64,000 nucleotides of DNA from Labyrinthula sp. Ha (Eukaryota > Sar > Bigyra > Labyrinthulida > Labyrinthulaceae). Positions 34,538 to 46,800 of this stretch are shown here, one piece after another. The stretch covers positions 186,001 to 250,000 of the forward strand of contig JAALGZ010000010.1 in assembly GCA_015227615.1 (NCBI GenBank), read 5' to 3'. The translations under genes were made by a program, and so were the position numbers. Under the pieces are notes generated by a model. The model had not been told where the DNA came from, did no database searches, and saw only the letters and a program-made list of their open reading frames with translations. Every line of letters begins with the position of its first letter. The first letter of the stretch is position 1.

Positions 34538-35308
34538 ATGTTTTCTCGATCTATTACAACATTAAATTTTCGTACTCAAACAAATCTTCTAAACTCTTTT
34601 AATAAACAAAAACCAAAAACAGCTCTTACAACTTCTTCTTTTTACAAAAATCAAAACTTTACTTCTCTTGTTCTTCCAAATCCTATTATTCGAAAACGTA
34701 TCTTTGCTCTTAGATCAGAAAAACTATTTCCTCCAAGAGAAAAAACAATTCCTTCTTCTGATTATAAAACACAAAAACTATTTTTTCGCGCACTTTTTAT
34801 CATTGGAACTTCTTTAGCTACAGCAGATACGCTTTCACAGCTAATTCAAGCTAAATTTTCTCTGGATCCAGTTCATGAAGCAGATGTTTCTTTTCAGCGG
34901 TTATTTTCAGGTGTTGATCTACATAGATCGTTTACAATGTTCTTCATTGGATCAACAATAACTGGACCTGTTTCTCAACTTTCGCAAATGTTCATCGAGA
35001 AGTTTGTTCCTGGAAAAAGCCCAATCCAAATATGTAAAAAAATAGCAACGTCTTTTGCATTGGGTTTTTCTGTTTCAATTCCTTTATTTTTTACAGCTAC
35101 AACTTTATTTTTGAAAAACGGAAGTTTAGTTGATGTGAAAAAGAAAATAGAAGATGATTTGTTAGATAGTCTCAAAGTTGGTATTATGTATTGGCCTTTG
35201 ATTAACATTTTTGTGTTTAGATTTGTAAATGTTCATAATAGAGCAATAGTCAATACTTTTTTTAGTGGTTTATGGAATGTTTATCTTTCTTCTGTTGCTA
35301 ATAACTAA
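34538..35308 (+). CDS. Mpv17/PMP22-family membrane protein
   Basis: This is a 256-residue single-exon frame. The first 75 residues are rich in Arg, Ser, Thr and Lys and poor in acids (MFSRSITTLNFRTQTNLLN), like a mitochondrial presequence. The family core follows: GTSLATADTLSQLIQ (about 91-105), VDLHRSFTMFFIGSTITGPV (about 126-145), and the hallmark C-terminal region with GIMYWPLINIFVFRFVNVHN and NTFFSGLWNVYLSSVA. Members are four-span proteins of the inner mitochondrial or peroxisomal membrane, thought to form channels linked to nucleotide pools or redox balance (Mpv17, Sym1, PXMP2). The start ATG follows an AT-rich leader. It is the first of three plus-strand genes in a row, with 158 bp to the next. 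Confidence 0.9.
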   Translation: MFSRSITTLNFRTQTNLLNSFNKQKPKTALTTSSFYKNQNFTSLVLPNPIIRKRIFALRSEKLFPPREKTIPSSDYKTQKLFFRALFIIGTSLATADTLSQLIQAKFSLDPVHEADVSFQRLFSGVDLHRSFTMFFIGSTITGPVSQLSQMFIEKFVPGKSPIQICKKIATSFALGFSVSIPLFFTATTLFLKNGSLVDVKKKIEDDLLDSLKVGIMYWPLINIFVFRFVNVHNRAIVNTFFSGLWNVYLSSVANN

Positions 35309-35466
35309 AAAGAAGCATTTTAATTATTCTTTGTTTACAAATAGAATTCTATTACGATTATAAACCGATAAAAAAATATCCAAGAAAACGATTTATCCAA
35401 CTGAAAAGTTGCCCAAAATATGTTTATATTGAAATCACTCATATATAGAATACCAAGTGGCAAAGA

Positions 35467-36081
35467 ATGAAAATCTTGAAGATACAACTTCTACTCTTGT
35501 TTCTCCTTCCTGTCTACTTTTCACGCCCAAAACAACAGAAAAACAAAGATATCCCTTCATTCTCATCATATTTAACACCTACTCGGTCCAAATGGCGTAC
35601 CCAGTTCACAACTAGCAGCCTTAAGGATCCCACAGTTTTATCCAAACCAGCTTTTAATTATTTAACGCTCAAAACACCAGCTAAGAAAATAACAGATAGA
35701 TTTCCAAATATTATTAGTTCAGTGACAAATGGAAAAGAGTTTAATTTGGAGCAAATTGACAGATTATTGGAGATTTCAGGTAAGAATAGGGTTAAGGAAT
35801 TTGATAGTGAGAAAAAAGAGGTTTCTTTTGAGCTGCATGTACGTGAAGGTGACCAAGATATAAAAAATTTAACAGCATCTGAAGCTTTGAGAGAAAATTG
35901 GCGGATCAAGTATGTTAATGTTGAAGACGGGTACCAACCGAAAGTTGATATTTTTGATAAGTTTGAAGACTCAGTAAGTCCAAAAGGACTAGACAATCTT
36001 GTTTATCTTTCTGTGCTTAAAGACCTTGTTTATGAAGATAAAGCAGTTCTCAAAAATCTACTTGGTAAAGAGTTTGTGTAA
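35467..36081 (+). CDS. Putative secreted protein, unknown family
   Basis: This is a 204-residue single-exon frame. The first 20 residues (MKILKIQLLLLFLLPVYFSR) form a typical signal peptide with a likely cleavage near residue 19-20. The mature part is hydrophilic, with an N-terminal Ser/Thr/Pro/Lys-rich stretch and a more folded, acidic C-terminal half (VKEFDSEKKEVSFELHVREG; FDKFEDSVSPKGLDNLVYLS). It has no cysteines, so it probably is not a disulfide-bonded extracellular domain. An organellar (for example plastid or mitochondrial) target is possible. No family recognised. Codon use is less A/T-biased than its Mpv17 neighbour. Confidence 0.65.
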   Translation: MKILKIQLLLLFLLPVYFSRPKQQKNKDIPSFSSYLTPTRSKWRTQFTTSSLKDPTVLSKPAFNYLTLKTPAKKITDRFPNIISSVTNGKEFNLEQIDRLLEISGKNRVKEFDSEKKEVSFELHVREGDQDIKNLTASEALRENWRIKYVNVEDGYQPKVDIFDKFEDSVSPKGLDNLVYLSVLKDLVYEDKAVLKNLLGKEFV

Positions 36082-36136
36082 TAGCTTTTTTAACAGTTAA
36101 ATTCTTCTGGAATATATCCGTTAGATGTTTTGAAAA

Positions 36137-36541
36137 ATGAAAGAAGAAAAACTTTCGTCTACAGAGGGAGAAAAACAGATAAGGTTTAGTCCAGAAACAA
36201 AGAAATTTTGTGGTAAGACAGCAGTTCTTCCTCGAAGATTAAGTCTAAGAGAAAAAATTGCCTTGTATTCGAAGCGTCCAGATTTAGATTTGCTTGATTT
36301 ATTGCCGACATGTAAAACTCTGGAAGAAATTGCATCTCCAGAAGTAGCTGCAAGATATTTAGCTTTTCATTGTGGATGTGTTTCTTTTCCTCAATTTGAA
36401 ATTGCGCAAGAGCCTAAAGGAAAGAGATTACCGAGTGTAGCAGAAAAAAGGAGTTTTCGATTTTGCACAAACTATACATCGGAAGAAGAGAAAAAGATTG
36501 AACAAAAAATGAATATTGAAGTTAATGAAACAAAAAATTAA
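36137..36541 (+). CDS. Small hydrophilic protein, unknown family
   Basis: This is a 134-residue single-exon frame, 55 bp after the previous stop. It is charged, with a central segment LSLREKIALYSKRPDLDLLD, then a Cys-containing stretch (LPTCK; AFHCGCVSFPQF) and an acidic/basic C-terminal helix. It has no signal peptide or membrane span. The ATG chosen is the first in the frame, and the 55-bp gap leaves little room for a separate promoter, so it may be transcribed with, or very close to, the upstream gene. Function unknown. Confidence 0.55.
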   Translation: MKEEKLSSTEGEKQIRFSPETKKFCGKTAVLPRRLSLREKIALYSKRPDLDLLDLLPTCKTLEEIASPEVAARYLAFHCGCVSFPQFEIAQEPKGKRLPSVAEKRSFRFCTNYTSEEEKKIEQKMNIEVNETKN

Positions 36542-36705
36542 ATATTTTAATAATTAAAGTACTATAAAAACTTTTTCTTCATATGTTTTTTTACTTGAAT
36601 GCTTATTCCCGGATATCAGAAAAAAATGTATCATATAAAAAAGAACCTACTTGTAATCATGTAAAAAGAAGTTTTTTATTTCATAAAAGCAGCTTTAATA
36701 ATAAG

Positions 36706-37170
36706 AGCTAAATCAAAATTAGTTTGTTCATTTTGTTTTCTTGCTAATGGAATCACTTTAAAGGTGAAAATAATTTATTCAAAACAAGATGAAGATATAA
36801 AATCTGTTGCTACAAATTCTCAATTACCTGAAATTAATGCTTTAAGTTTTACTATTAAGAAAAGAAGAAAAACTTTAAGAAATAATTTTTTTGAAGATGC
36901 TAAATATTCTGATGCTCTTTGTGCGTAGTTTTAGGTTGATAAAAAGATTGGCTTCTAAATGAACGAAACCTATTATTTATCGTGTATTTGATGCAGAAGT
37001 TGAAAGTGGTGATTTATTCAGTACAAAGATAAGCCAAGAAGTGAATGTGTTGAATATGTTTTGAAAGAAACTCATATTATCCTAGGAGAGAAAATACTTT
37101 GCTTGGTAAAGTTAATCGGATTTTGATGCAGAGTTTTTTTGAAAATATTTTGGATAAAGATAAATTTTGA
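36706..37170 (+). pseudogene. Decayed coding remnant, unknown family
   Basis: Plus-strand sequence has the A/T-ending codon style of local genes and stays open from about 36706 to a TAG at about 36929 (for example QLPEINALSFTIKKRRKTLR then NNFFEDAKYSDALCA). Further coding-like pieces follow in other frames (IYRVFDAEVESGDLFS; QSFFENILDKDKF) to about 37170. The frame changes do not fall at GT...AG junctions that I can see, so this looks like a broken gene rather than a spliced one. 'FFEDAKYSDALC' recalls the start of a BTB domain, but weakly. No intact start is evident. Confidence 0.45.
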
Positions 37171-37203
37171 AAATGAGTTTTTAAACACAAACAAGGATAT
37201 TTC

Positions 37204-39357
37204 TTATTCTTCTTCTTCTTCTTCAATGGGATGAAGAAACCCATATTTTCGTTTTACTTCTCCGTTTGAACCATAAATTCCTTTCAAGAATAACCATATT
37301 TCTTTTTTTACGGATTTATAATCTTGTCCTTTTTGAAACTTTTGATCTTTATCTGATAATAATCTCTTCACATTAATCTCACCTGGTGGTAAGACTCCAA
37401 ACCAAGTTCCTTTTCCTTCTTGCCTGTTTTTTACAAAGTTTGTCCAAGATCTAACCCAAGTTATATCTATCAAATACTCCATATCCGCGTCTTCTTCTAC
37501 ATCCACATCCATCTCTGCAGTAGCTACAGATTCTTCCATGGGTAAATCGTGATCTAAATTACCATTTAGCTGAGGATGATCAACTTCATTTTTTTCTTCT
37601 TCCACTATTTCTTTTTTGTGTATTTTTTCTTCTGAGTATTCATAAGATTCATCAACTTTTTCTTCTTCATCAACTTTTTCTTCAGTAACTTTTCGTCTTT
37701 CACTTTGTGTTATGAATTCCATTTCTTCTTCTCGTCTTCTAACTAAATCTTCACGAATTTTTTCACATTCTTCACAAATTATAAACTCAATAGACTCAAA
37801 TTCTTTTCCTTCAAGACCAAACTTTTTAACTAACGATAAATAATTCTCCTCTGACACTGAAACAAATCTTTCTTTCATTTCATCTAAGGTAAAATCTTCA
37901 GGCAAAGGAAAAACTTTTCCATGTAAACAAATTGTTTCTGAAAAACTAATTTTTCCAGGTTTTGAGCATCCAAAAACTTTATTTAACCAAGAAACTGGAA
38001 GCATTCTCTTCTTACATAAACTTTGTACCTTAAATCCTATCTTTGGGGTTGAATTTAACGCTTCTCGTTCGTAAACTAAAAGATAGACATCTTTTGAAGG
38101 TTTAGATAACTCTTTTATTGTCATCTGAGAAACTATATCATCATCAAATTGTAAAATTTGGTTTGATTGCAGAGTTTGTGCAATGTAATGTCCACTATTG
38201 ACGCTTCCATGATGTTTAATAACAACAATTAAATTATACCGAGAACCACCACTTAATAATTTCTTAGAATAAACAAAACTTTCAAGATTTATATCTAAAG
38301 GAAAAGAAACTCTTGATAATTCTTTTTGTCCAATATCATTCTTTGAACTCAAAAAAGAAGGTAAAAAACTATTTTGTTGCTGTGTTGAAATTTCTGAAGG
38401 AAATCTATTTAAATGCAAACATAAAACTTCAGGAACATCGTCGAAAAATAATTTTTTAACAGCATCGGTTTTCTTACGACAATGATCACAAAAATATTGA
38501 TCTTCACCTTTCATTTCTTCAGTTGAAAAATACTATTCGAGACATTCCATTAACGAAATAGGTTCTGAATTTCTGAAAAAACTTAAAAAACTAGTATTCT
38601 TAGGCTTTTGAGGATTAAATTTATCTATTTTAAAAGATAATGAAAGAGAAAGTTGTTGTTCAATGGTTCTTGAAGAATATTTACATTCATTACAAACAAT
38701 AACTTGAAGCATAAGAGACTGAAAAATATCATTTATTAAACTTGGTTCATAATTCCTATCAAACTCCAGTATTCTGGAACTTTTTATATCTTTCAGATAT
38801 TCTATGTCTTCTTTACTCTGTTCATTTTTTATGTATTTTATTATTTTAGCGCTTGGATGAAGATTTTTATATGTTTTTTTTTGTGGATGATTTTGATTTA
38901 GTTTTGTTTCATCGTGAAGAGTGTTTAAAATATAAATTAAAGCTTCTTGAGCATCTTCTTGAGAGTATAATCCAAACTGAGGAACACTTCGTATTATTTC
39001 CTGACTTATTTTGTTCGCACTTATTGCTTTTGTGTTTTTTACAGGTAGGTTTTTATTCATTCCTGAGAGATATATTTTTTCAAAAAAATCGCAAAGAAAA
39101 AAAGATAATTTTTGACCTTTTTTTGTGTATGATATTGGAGTTGAATTTTGAAAGTGGCTGACTGAATGAAAATAGTATGCTAGGGGTCTACAAATGGCAA
39201 GAACCTGAAGAACTGAGTTTATATAACACGTATTTCCTAAATTATGTAAACCAATTGGAGTGTAGTTTGCGATTAAGTTTAATAGACGGTTTTCAAGTAA
39301 ATGCTGTTTCTCTTCATCTTTTTCATTTTTCATTGAAATATTGTCCTTTTTGGACAT
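37204..39357 (-). CDS. USP48/UBP26-like deubiquitinase, full length but with in-frame TAG
   Basis: The locus would encode 717 residues but is split by a TAG codon at about 38532-38534. Both tandem copies have TCA (Ser) at that position. Domains: Cys box GLHNLGNTCYINSVLQ (about residues 37-52), the YSQEDAQEALIYIL box, two Zn-knuckle pairs (CNEC and CDHC), the GHYIAQT His box, and the closing VYLLVYERE strand. Then comes a DUSP-like region (LPVSWLNKVFG... ICLHGKVFPL), an acidic Glu/Lys-rich stretch of about 110 residues, and a second DUSP (YLIDITWVRSWTNFVKNRQ ... DYKSVKKEIWLFLKGIYG). The USP-DUSP-DUSP order matches USP48/Arabidopsis UBP26, nuclear ubiquitin proteases. The TAG may be a true nonsense change, a sequence error or a read-through site. 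Only this copy keeps the C-terminal half. Confidence 0.85.
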
Positions 39358-39668
39358 GTTTCTTAATTTTGGGCAATTATAGTTTGAGGCTGCAAATCAG
39401 AGAAATTTCTTTACAGATATATTCAGATAAAACTTGATAAAACAAAGAAACATAAAAAAACATAACATTTTATAACTAAAAATAAAAAGAAGAACAAGTT
39501 TAAAGGGTACAATGGAAATATCTTTGAAAATTTGATTTTTGCGTAAGAGATCTGGTGAATCCCTTTACAAATATAATCACTTGTGTGATAATATTTATTG
39601 AAGGTTTTTTGTCCTATATCTTCTTGTTTCAGACTTACAAAAATTGAACAAATCAAAGATAAATAACT

Positions 39669-40220
39669 TTGGTAGCTGTTTTATTTTCTTGTCAACTCAT
39701 TTCTGAGATCGCAAAAAAAATGGAGCGGCCATTTATTCCAAAGTTCCCACAACAATACTCTACCAATAACAAGGAGAAAAAGAGGCATTTTATTGCTGAA
39801 AAAAGCCTTAAAATAATTCATGAATTTGCATTTCATATAAAAACTGAAAAGGGGAATAAAATAGACTCATTCTCAGCAATATATCTAACCATTCGTCTTC
39901 ATGAGAACAGATTATTAGTATACTTTAGTTCTTATATTTTAAGTGTGTAAAGCTTACAGAAAATTAATATGCACTTCTTCACTGAAGTCAACTACACAAG
40001 CTCTCAAAATAATAATATCCTCATCAGCACACCACAAAATATGCACTCCAGCTTCAAATATTTATTCATTTATTCTGCCAAATAGTCAGACGAAAACTGC
40101 TCACAACTTATGTTTGAGTATATAAATCCCGCGCAAATGATTTTCACTGCCCTAAGACTAGCTCAGGTCTTTCAAAATTTGATATACACACATACCATCA
40201 GAAGTATATGCTAATGTTGA
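39669..40220 (+). other. Conserved reading frames in USP-Roco spacer, unit 1
   Basis: Two adjacent plus-strand frames have counterparts at 52670-53231 in unit 2. The first contains KFPQQYSTNNKEKKRHFIAE and IYLTIRLHENRLLVYF. The second starts MHFFTEVNYTSSQNN, contains one TAG where unit 2 has TGG, and ends YTHTIRSIC. Length differences between units are in multiples of three in the second frame, and many differences change amino acids. It may be a small gene, possibly with a tiny intron near 39949-39967, or the remains of one. Not recognised. Confidence 0.35.
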
Positions 40221-41120
40221 AATAAATAAATTTTGTTTTTTGTATATATGGAAGAAGGAGCTGATGTTCTGACTTTTAATAATAGAAAAAGAATGATAGA
40301 AATGGATTGAGTGGGTGAGGTATAACCGAACCTTTGTTGAGTGCCAATCGGAGCTCTTGTGAGCAACAGAGACTTCCGTAGATTTGATATTTGATTGACT
40401 TCAGTTATATATACAGAAAGTGGATTTTAGAAATGATGGAGAAAGTTGATTGTAATGCCATATTGGAATGTAACAAAAGTATAAAAAGTGATGACATGTT
40501 TTGGTGAAATGCAGTTATAATAATGATCTAATGCAAGCTGTAATTTGCTGAATATAGTTTTCTTAGGTTTATTAAGCCTTAAGTACTAGATAGAAGAACT
40601 TTACAAGAGCTTTAGAAAACAATGAAGAAGAAAAAGGAAGTTAATGAGAATAAGAAGTTTAAGTGAGAACTAGACCTACTCAATAATAGCACACGTGAAA
40701 TTTCCATACCCACAGAAATAGGGAGACCCCTTGGGCTTTAAAAGAAAGTTAATTTTATCATTGTTCTAATCTTTTTTGTGTGTTCTTGTCTTATTCTCAA
40801 ACATGTGTTATTGGTTTAAGGTGTTAGATCGTTATAATGTCTACGTAACATGTCTCGGCAAGATTGCCAAAGTTTTTCAGGCAATAAACAGCGTTTTCTT
40901 AAATTTAAAATCATTATTTTTCTCTTTTCCATTCCAGGGGTAATGATCAAGGCAAACTTATTTAGTAAAAGGACTAAGATCATTGTCAATTTCTCTGTGC
41001 ATTAACAAAAGTTTTTAAGTTCCTTACAGAAAACAATGCTATCATAAAAGATAAAACAACCACAAAAAAAGCAAAATAAAATAAAATATTTTATATTGTA
41101 AAATGTCTTATTTTCAGGAA

Positions 41121-41273
41121 TTCTTGTTTTGGAATAATTTGGAATAAAATTCAGATCGGCTATTTTTTCACAATGAGAACTTTTTTAAACGGGATTCTCA
41201 TTAATTCCCGAAAAGAAATATATTTCTCGAATTTCAAATAGAAAAAACTAAGTTGAACAAAAAAACGCAAAAA
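41121..41273 (+). promoter_or_regulatory. Conserved Roco promoter block, copy 2
   Basis: This block carries the same order of elements as at 21491-21620: TTGGAATAATTTGGAATAAAA from 41130, inverted repeat AATGAGAA (41172-41179) / TTCTCATT (41195-41202) with an identical spacer, then TTCCCGAA and the ATATATTTCTCGAA step, ending at the ATG. Preservation next to a damaged gene suggests that the damage is recent or that transcription still occurs. Confidence 0.7.
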
Positions 41274-43846
41274 ATGTCATTTAAAGCCCCATTAATTAAA
41301 CAACAATTTGATAATAGAAATCGAAGCAATAAGTTCAGAATTCAATGGTTTATTAATTTCCCCTTCTCATTCATAGGTCTTATGATAGGAATATTAAACC
41401 AACTGAAAGAGAAAGGTTTAGAAAAGAAGCAGAAGAGTTTGTTAAAGAAGTGAATGTGCACGAAGAGATTACGATATTGAGGTATTCAAATATCATATTT
41501 TATTCTCTAGATTTAATTTCTGTCCTTTAGATTTTATTGGAAAAAACCTTTCTGTTTGGTTTGAAAAGTTTCCAAATGTTAAACAACTTGAGTATTTTCT
41601 TGTTTTGTTTTTATTTTAGGTTTTATTATTGTCATTTAAACACCTTGAATTTTATTGGAATGGAAAAAATAAAACAAAACCTGAACATTCATTCACTCGA
41701 GTATATTTTCTACTGTTTTTATGTTTTAGTTTTACTTGTTGCCAAATTCCAAAAGATAATTCTCTTTCTCAGTTTTTAAAAGAACAAAAAATAAACTCAA
41801 TAAAGTAAAGTTTTTATTTATATTGATAATAGTTTCCGTAAAAATAACATCAAAGAAAAAACACTTGTTAAAGTATTGAAAGAAGTTTCGAGAATGAATA
41901 CTTGGATAAGTGTTTTGTATTCTCTTCTCTTTTCTTTATTTCTAGTATTCAAGAAGATAGCTTGAGGATTGATAACCCAGAAATTACCGCTTTAGCAAGA
42001 CATTGTTTGGAAAATTTACCTTCTTTGTTGAAGTTTATGTTTATTTTTGTTTTCTTTTGAGTTTTAGTTTGCGAGTTGGTGAAATAAATATTGAAGAAAA
42101 CAAAGATGAAGTTCAAGATTCAGTTGATAATCATTCTTCCCTGTTTTTGTTTGAATTTGGAAAGAATATGTTCAATACTGAAAAGTTAGGAGAAAGACTT
42201 AAACATTATGTTTCAACAGTGCTAAAAGATCAATACAATTATCTTACTCTTTTAAATGAATGTCAAGTGCTTTTTATGGGTGATGGAAGAGTTGGAAAAA
42301 CTTCTACCATAAGAAGTTTATTTGATAAAAGTTTTTTACTTGATAATAACTCAACTTTAGTTTTGAATGATATTGATATATTTTCAGTACATCCAAACAG
42401 TTATAACTGGAATTCAATATCTAAATATGAACTAAGTGTTCAAAGAGTAAAAAATAGTCTTCCTCGTGTTGTTTATCTTGATTTTGATCCAAACCAAGAA
42501 GTTGAAACAAAATATAAACTTGATTTTGAAAAAGAACTTCTTTCAAGAACAGTTTATGATGAAAAGTTTATCGAGCAAATGAAAACAAGTTCTCCTGGTT
42601 TTGCTAAACGTGATGTTTATTTCCGTGTTTATGATTTTGGTGGACAAGAAATATTTTCTTCTGTTCATCATATTTTTATGAACTCAAATTCACTTTATTT
42701 TATAGTTTTTAATATGACAAAAATATCTCAAAATGATTTGTTTAGATTAAAATTTTGGTGTGAAAGTATTTTAAAGAATACAGAAAAAGCACCAGTTATT
42801 CTTATTGGTACATATTTAAGAAGATATAAAAGAAAACATATAAAAGATACAAATCTAGAAGGAATACAAAATAAACTTCAAAACTTTGTTGGAAGTCTTT
42901 CTTCTGAGTTGAATATATTGAAAAATTATATGAATATTTTCTTTCCTATTGAGAATTCAAATCTAGTTTCTCAAGAGAAAAAAGATATAAAAGATAAAAT
43001 AAGAAGTCTTGTTTCTGGAGCATCTGGAATAAAAAAAGAAGACTTTCTTAATTTTAGAATAAGAACTGCAAAAATTCTTTTCCTCGACAATTGTCGAGAA
43101 CAAACAAATATTATGACTTTGAAGGAATTTGAAGATAAATCTTATTCTTGTGGTTTTGAAGATTGGGAAGTTGAAGATATGCTTGAAATATATTCAAAAG
43201 CTGGTTTAATTTGTTATTTTCCTAATTTAGATTTGGAAGCAGAAGAAAACTTTATTTTTTTTGCACCTTCTTATCTTGCTCAAGCTTTAGGTAAGTTTAT
43301 AAGAGATCCAAATTTTCATGAACTTGCGTTTAGAATTCCAATTAATAAGTTTTCTTTATATAGAATTTATGTTGATAAAGGAAAACTAAATAAAGAACTT
43401 TTTAATATATTATTAAAAGAATATTCTGATAAAGAAAAGAAATATATTTTAAGTTTGGTTTGAATAGTTTGGTTTTGATACCTGTAGAAAAAGAAAATGA
43501 TGTTTTTATTCTTCCTGAATTACTTCCTGAACTAAAAAGAGCAAAAATAAAGCCTTCTTTAAGAAGTGATATTAAAATAGTTTTTAAAAGTTTTCTTGGT
43601 TTGGCTGTTTTTGTAAAAGTTGTCTTTTTATTTCTAAAGGATGAAGATATTCATGAATCACTTTTATTCAAAGGATTCGCAAGAATTATTCTCAAGAATA
43701 AAAGAATAGTTGATATTTTTTTAAACACTGAAACTGAAATTAGTTTTACTCTTGTTCAAGGAAATAATTTAGAATGGTTAAAAGATAATGTTGAGCTGAT
43801 TTCAGAAGAACTACAAGAAGTTAAAGAAAATGATGTAGTTTTGTAG
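41274..43846 (+). pseudogene. LRR-Roc-COR (Roco) protein, copy 2, one frameshift
   Basis: The exon plan is identical to the other copies: 41274-41347, 41377-41481, 41511-41591, 41620-41700, 41730-41804, 41833-41916, 41946-42032 and 42068-43846, with introns of 28-35 nt, all phase 2. The repeats, the P-loop MGDGRVGKTST, DFGGQEIFSSVHH, IGTYLRRYK and the first half of COR are intact. Near 43459 one base present in copies 1 and 3 is missing (TTTGGTTTGAATAG versus TTTGGCTTTGAATAG), which ends the protein at SLV. The remaining COR C-terminus, with IPVEKENDVFILPELLPEL, is still open in the next frame and is almost identical to copy 3. A recent loss or a sequence error fits best, since nothing else is broken. 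A COR-truncated product would lack the usual dimerisation region. Confidence 0.88.
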
Positions 43847-46800
43847 GAAAGAGAAATAGCTTCAATAATGTCTTCTGCAATTCAGCCAATTTGCTCTCAT
43901 TAGTGATTAATATTGGTGAGCAAGGTAGGAAACATTTCTTTCAAAACATGATTTATTTTTTTCCTTTAGTTGAGATTTTTTTTTCAGAAACACGCTCATT
44001 ACTTTTAAGAGTGGTTTTCAAAGCAGATAGATACTTGGTAAGATCTTCTGCAAAAACATAACCAAAATACCATATTTAACCTATTAAGCTATAAAATGAG
44101 ACACCAATTAGAACCCTGAAACTTTTTCATGAGTTTTCCATTAACTTTGTGTAGCTAAATATTGAATAGAGAGATTTTATTTTTACTTTTCTGTATCACT
44201 CTCTTTAATAAACCTCCTAAACTAACTGTAATACTTTATGTTATAGAAAATATTCTGCAGTTGTCTAATTTAGCCATTCTAATAGAATGTACTACAAAGT
44301 AACCGTTAAAATTGGAATTTTCATAAAACAGTTCATCTTTTAAGTAAAACATTCATAAAAACACAAGTTTAATATGGATTCTAATCATTAAAAGAATTTA
44401 ATAAAGACGGTAAAAAGCCGAATATAAAGTAAGTACAAAATATTCTGCAAGATTACTTTTATATAGTTATTATATATGATAAAGGTGATTTAAGCCTCTG
44501 ATGCCCAGAATGAAGACCGTGTTGAGTTCGTTGCCACTTGAGAACCAGTCATTACTTTATTTTGTGCCACTGGTAAAGAGTTTGCCAAGGTATGAAAAAT
44601 CTTATTTAGAAAGCTTTCTCTTTGACTGGTTAAAGAATTAATAATAATGACTAATGGGAAATAAACCTTATTTTAAAGTAAGTGAAATTAGGATACAAAG
44701 TTTTATGTCTAGGTAAATTTACTTGGTATTAACTTATTATTTTACGATTTTCAAATATTTTTGAAACTATGCTGAGAAACTGATACCCTTGGATTTATCT
44801 ATATTATGCAAAGAACTTAGAATTCTTAGTACCTAGATAACAGGAATAAGAAACATCTTTATAATTGCTGTTTAGTTGAGATTGAAAATTTATTCACTAA
44901 GAACTTGACATCAAAAACAAATGTTAATAATCTATTCAAAAGTTGTGAGATTTAAAAGAGAAGACTGATATCGAAAAGATTTCTTCATGTCCAGAAATTT
45001 GGGGTTCCCTTTCTTCACATATGTGCCAAAAAGCACGCAAACTAATTGGTTGGATAACTATTTAAAGCTATTCAGAGATTTTACATGACGCACTCTCTGG
45101 GCTCTTTCTTAAAGTTCTTACATCTCAAGTTTAGTTCTTAACGCTTAATTTAAAATAACTCTCTTTTATCACAGGATTAAACTATGTTACATCAGGCAAA
45201 ACCGTGCCACACGGCATCTAAGCCAATTGGACCAAGTGGAATAACCTTACAAACATTCGGTATCTGTCTAGTTAGTACTGCCGCACTTTGAGTATCTATA
45301 TTCTGTTTGCTTTCTTTCTTCCCAATGTCTTGATTTGCTGCTGCCTCCGGTATTACTTCACTACCCCGTACCGTCTGGCCATATGGTCTCTTCTTTCTCC
45401 CGTGGTGTTACTTTTAATTCTAGTTCCTCATTTTTCACTGTCGTGTCTTGCTCCTGTCTAAAAACATATGTCAACATTGCTCAAAAGTCTGATAAGTCAT
45501 GGAAATATACTTACAGATTCATTCGTTGTGTCTGTAGTACCTAATATATGATCTAGTTTCCTAAAATTTGTCATATCACGTGATTCTGTTGCAAGATATT
45601 GATTTTCTGAAAATAAAGAGCCAAAAATGAAAAAAAAAGAATTGGAATAGATTGAAATTTCGGTGAGCCACAATGTTGTTACAATTGGCACGCTCAAGAT
45701 GGATCACGTCTATTAGGCCTTGTTAGATGAGCACAAAAGAATGTCTCAATATATTTTTGACAGCTAAGGGATCCTTATTAGTCTTGAAATCAGAGCCGAG
45801 GTACTTGAGTTCAGTTACTCCTATAATCTTTTCCCACAAACTATTATACCAGCTTAGTTTTCTCTGAGATGGTAGGCCACTGCTTTTCACGGTTATAAAA
45901 GAGCTAATGTCCCAACTCTGAATCTATCCCTTGTTTTGTCGCAGAATCTTTCCCTTCTATGGCTTTGGAATTACATCTCCTTGTGAAAATACTGGTCAGG
46001 AGGAGGGCAATGATACATATTTAGCAAACTTTTTGAATGAATTCTCTGGGTGTTTCACCACTGTTTACTTTGGATCTTTCTATTTTCATTTACTTTTCCA
46101 TTTATACATAAACTGAGGCCTCTAACCATATATATATTTTTCATTTGGCGAATGTGGTCTTAATTTGTTTAGTTTTCTATAAAAGGCTACAAACTCATTT
46201 GTAAAGTCCATCATTTGACCATTCTGATCGTAAAGTAGTATGTTTTCCAGGGTGTTATTGTGACTCTTTATAATATATCACTTAGTGGAAGAAAAAAGGT
46301 AGAGAAGAGATTGTCTCCACAATACTCCTCTAATAATATACACTTCTTTTCAATTGTATCTTTCTTTTATAATTATAGTCTTGACCTGTTGTCAAAGATA
46401 TATTTTCCTACAATAAAAATATATAGATATTTCTTGCTCTTGTAACTATTTTTCTTGAGAACCTAATTGATATAAAATCAAATCCCTGTTTGATGTCGAT
46501 AAATTGGAGTTTGATACACCTTTCTACTGTGACGATTTTCTTCATTAGAGTCTTTAGTGCATTTTTTCTGCAATGGGAGTCTTACAATTCTGAAACCAAT
46601 TTCATGAGAAGGCAGCTGTTACGTTGTTCTTTGGAACTTGCTCATTATTATCTCTACTATTAACTCAAATAAGGTATGGAGTAAAGCCCTGGAATGAAGT
46701 TCGTTGGATATATAGGATTGTCTTTCTTTGTATATGAAGACAATTTCCCGTTCCAGAACTAGTATTCATAGCTTTGTAGCGGTCTTCCTTTCGAAAGATA

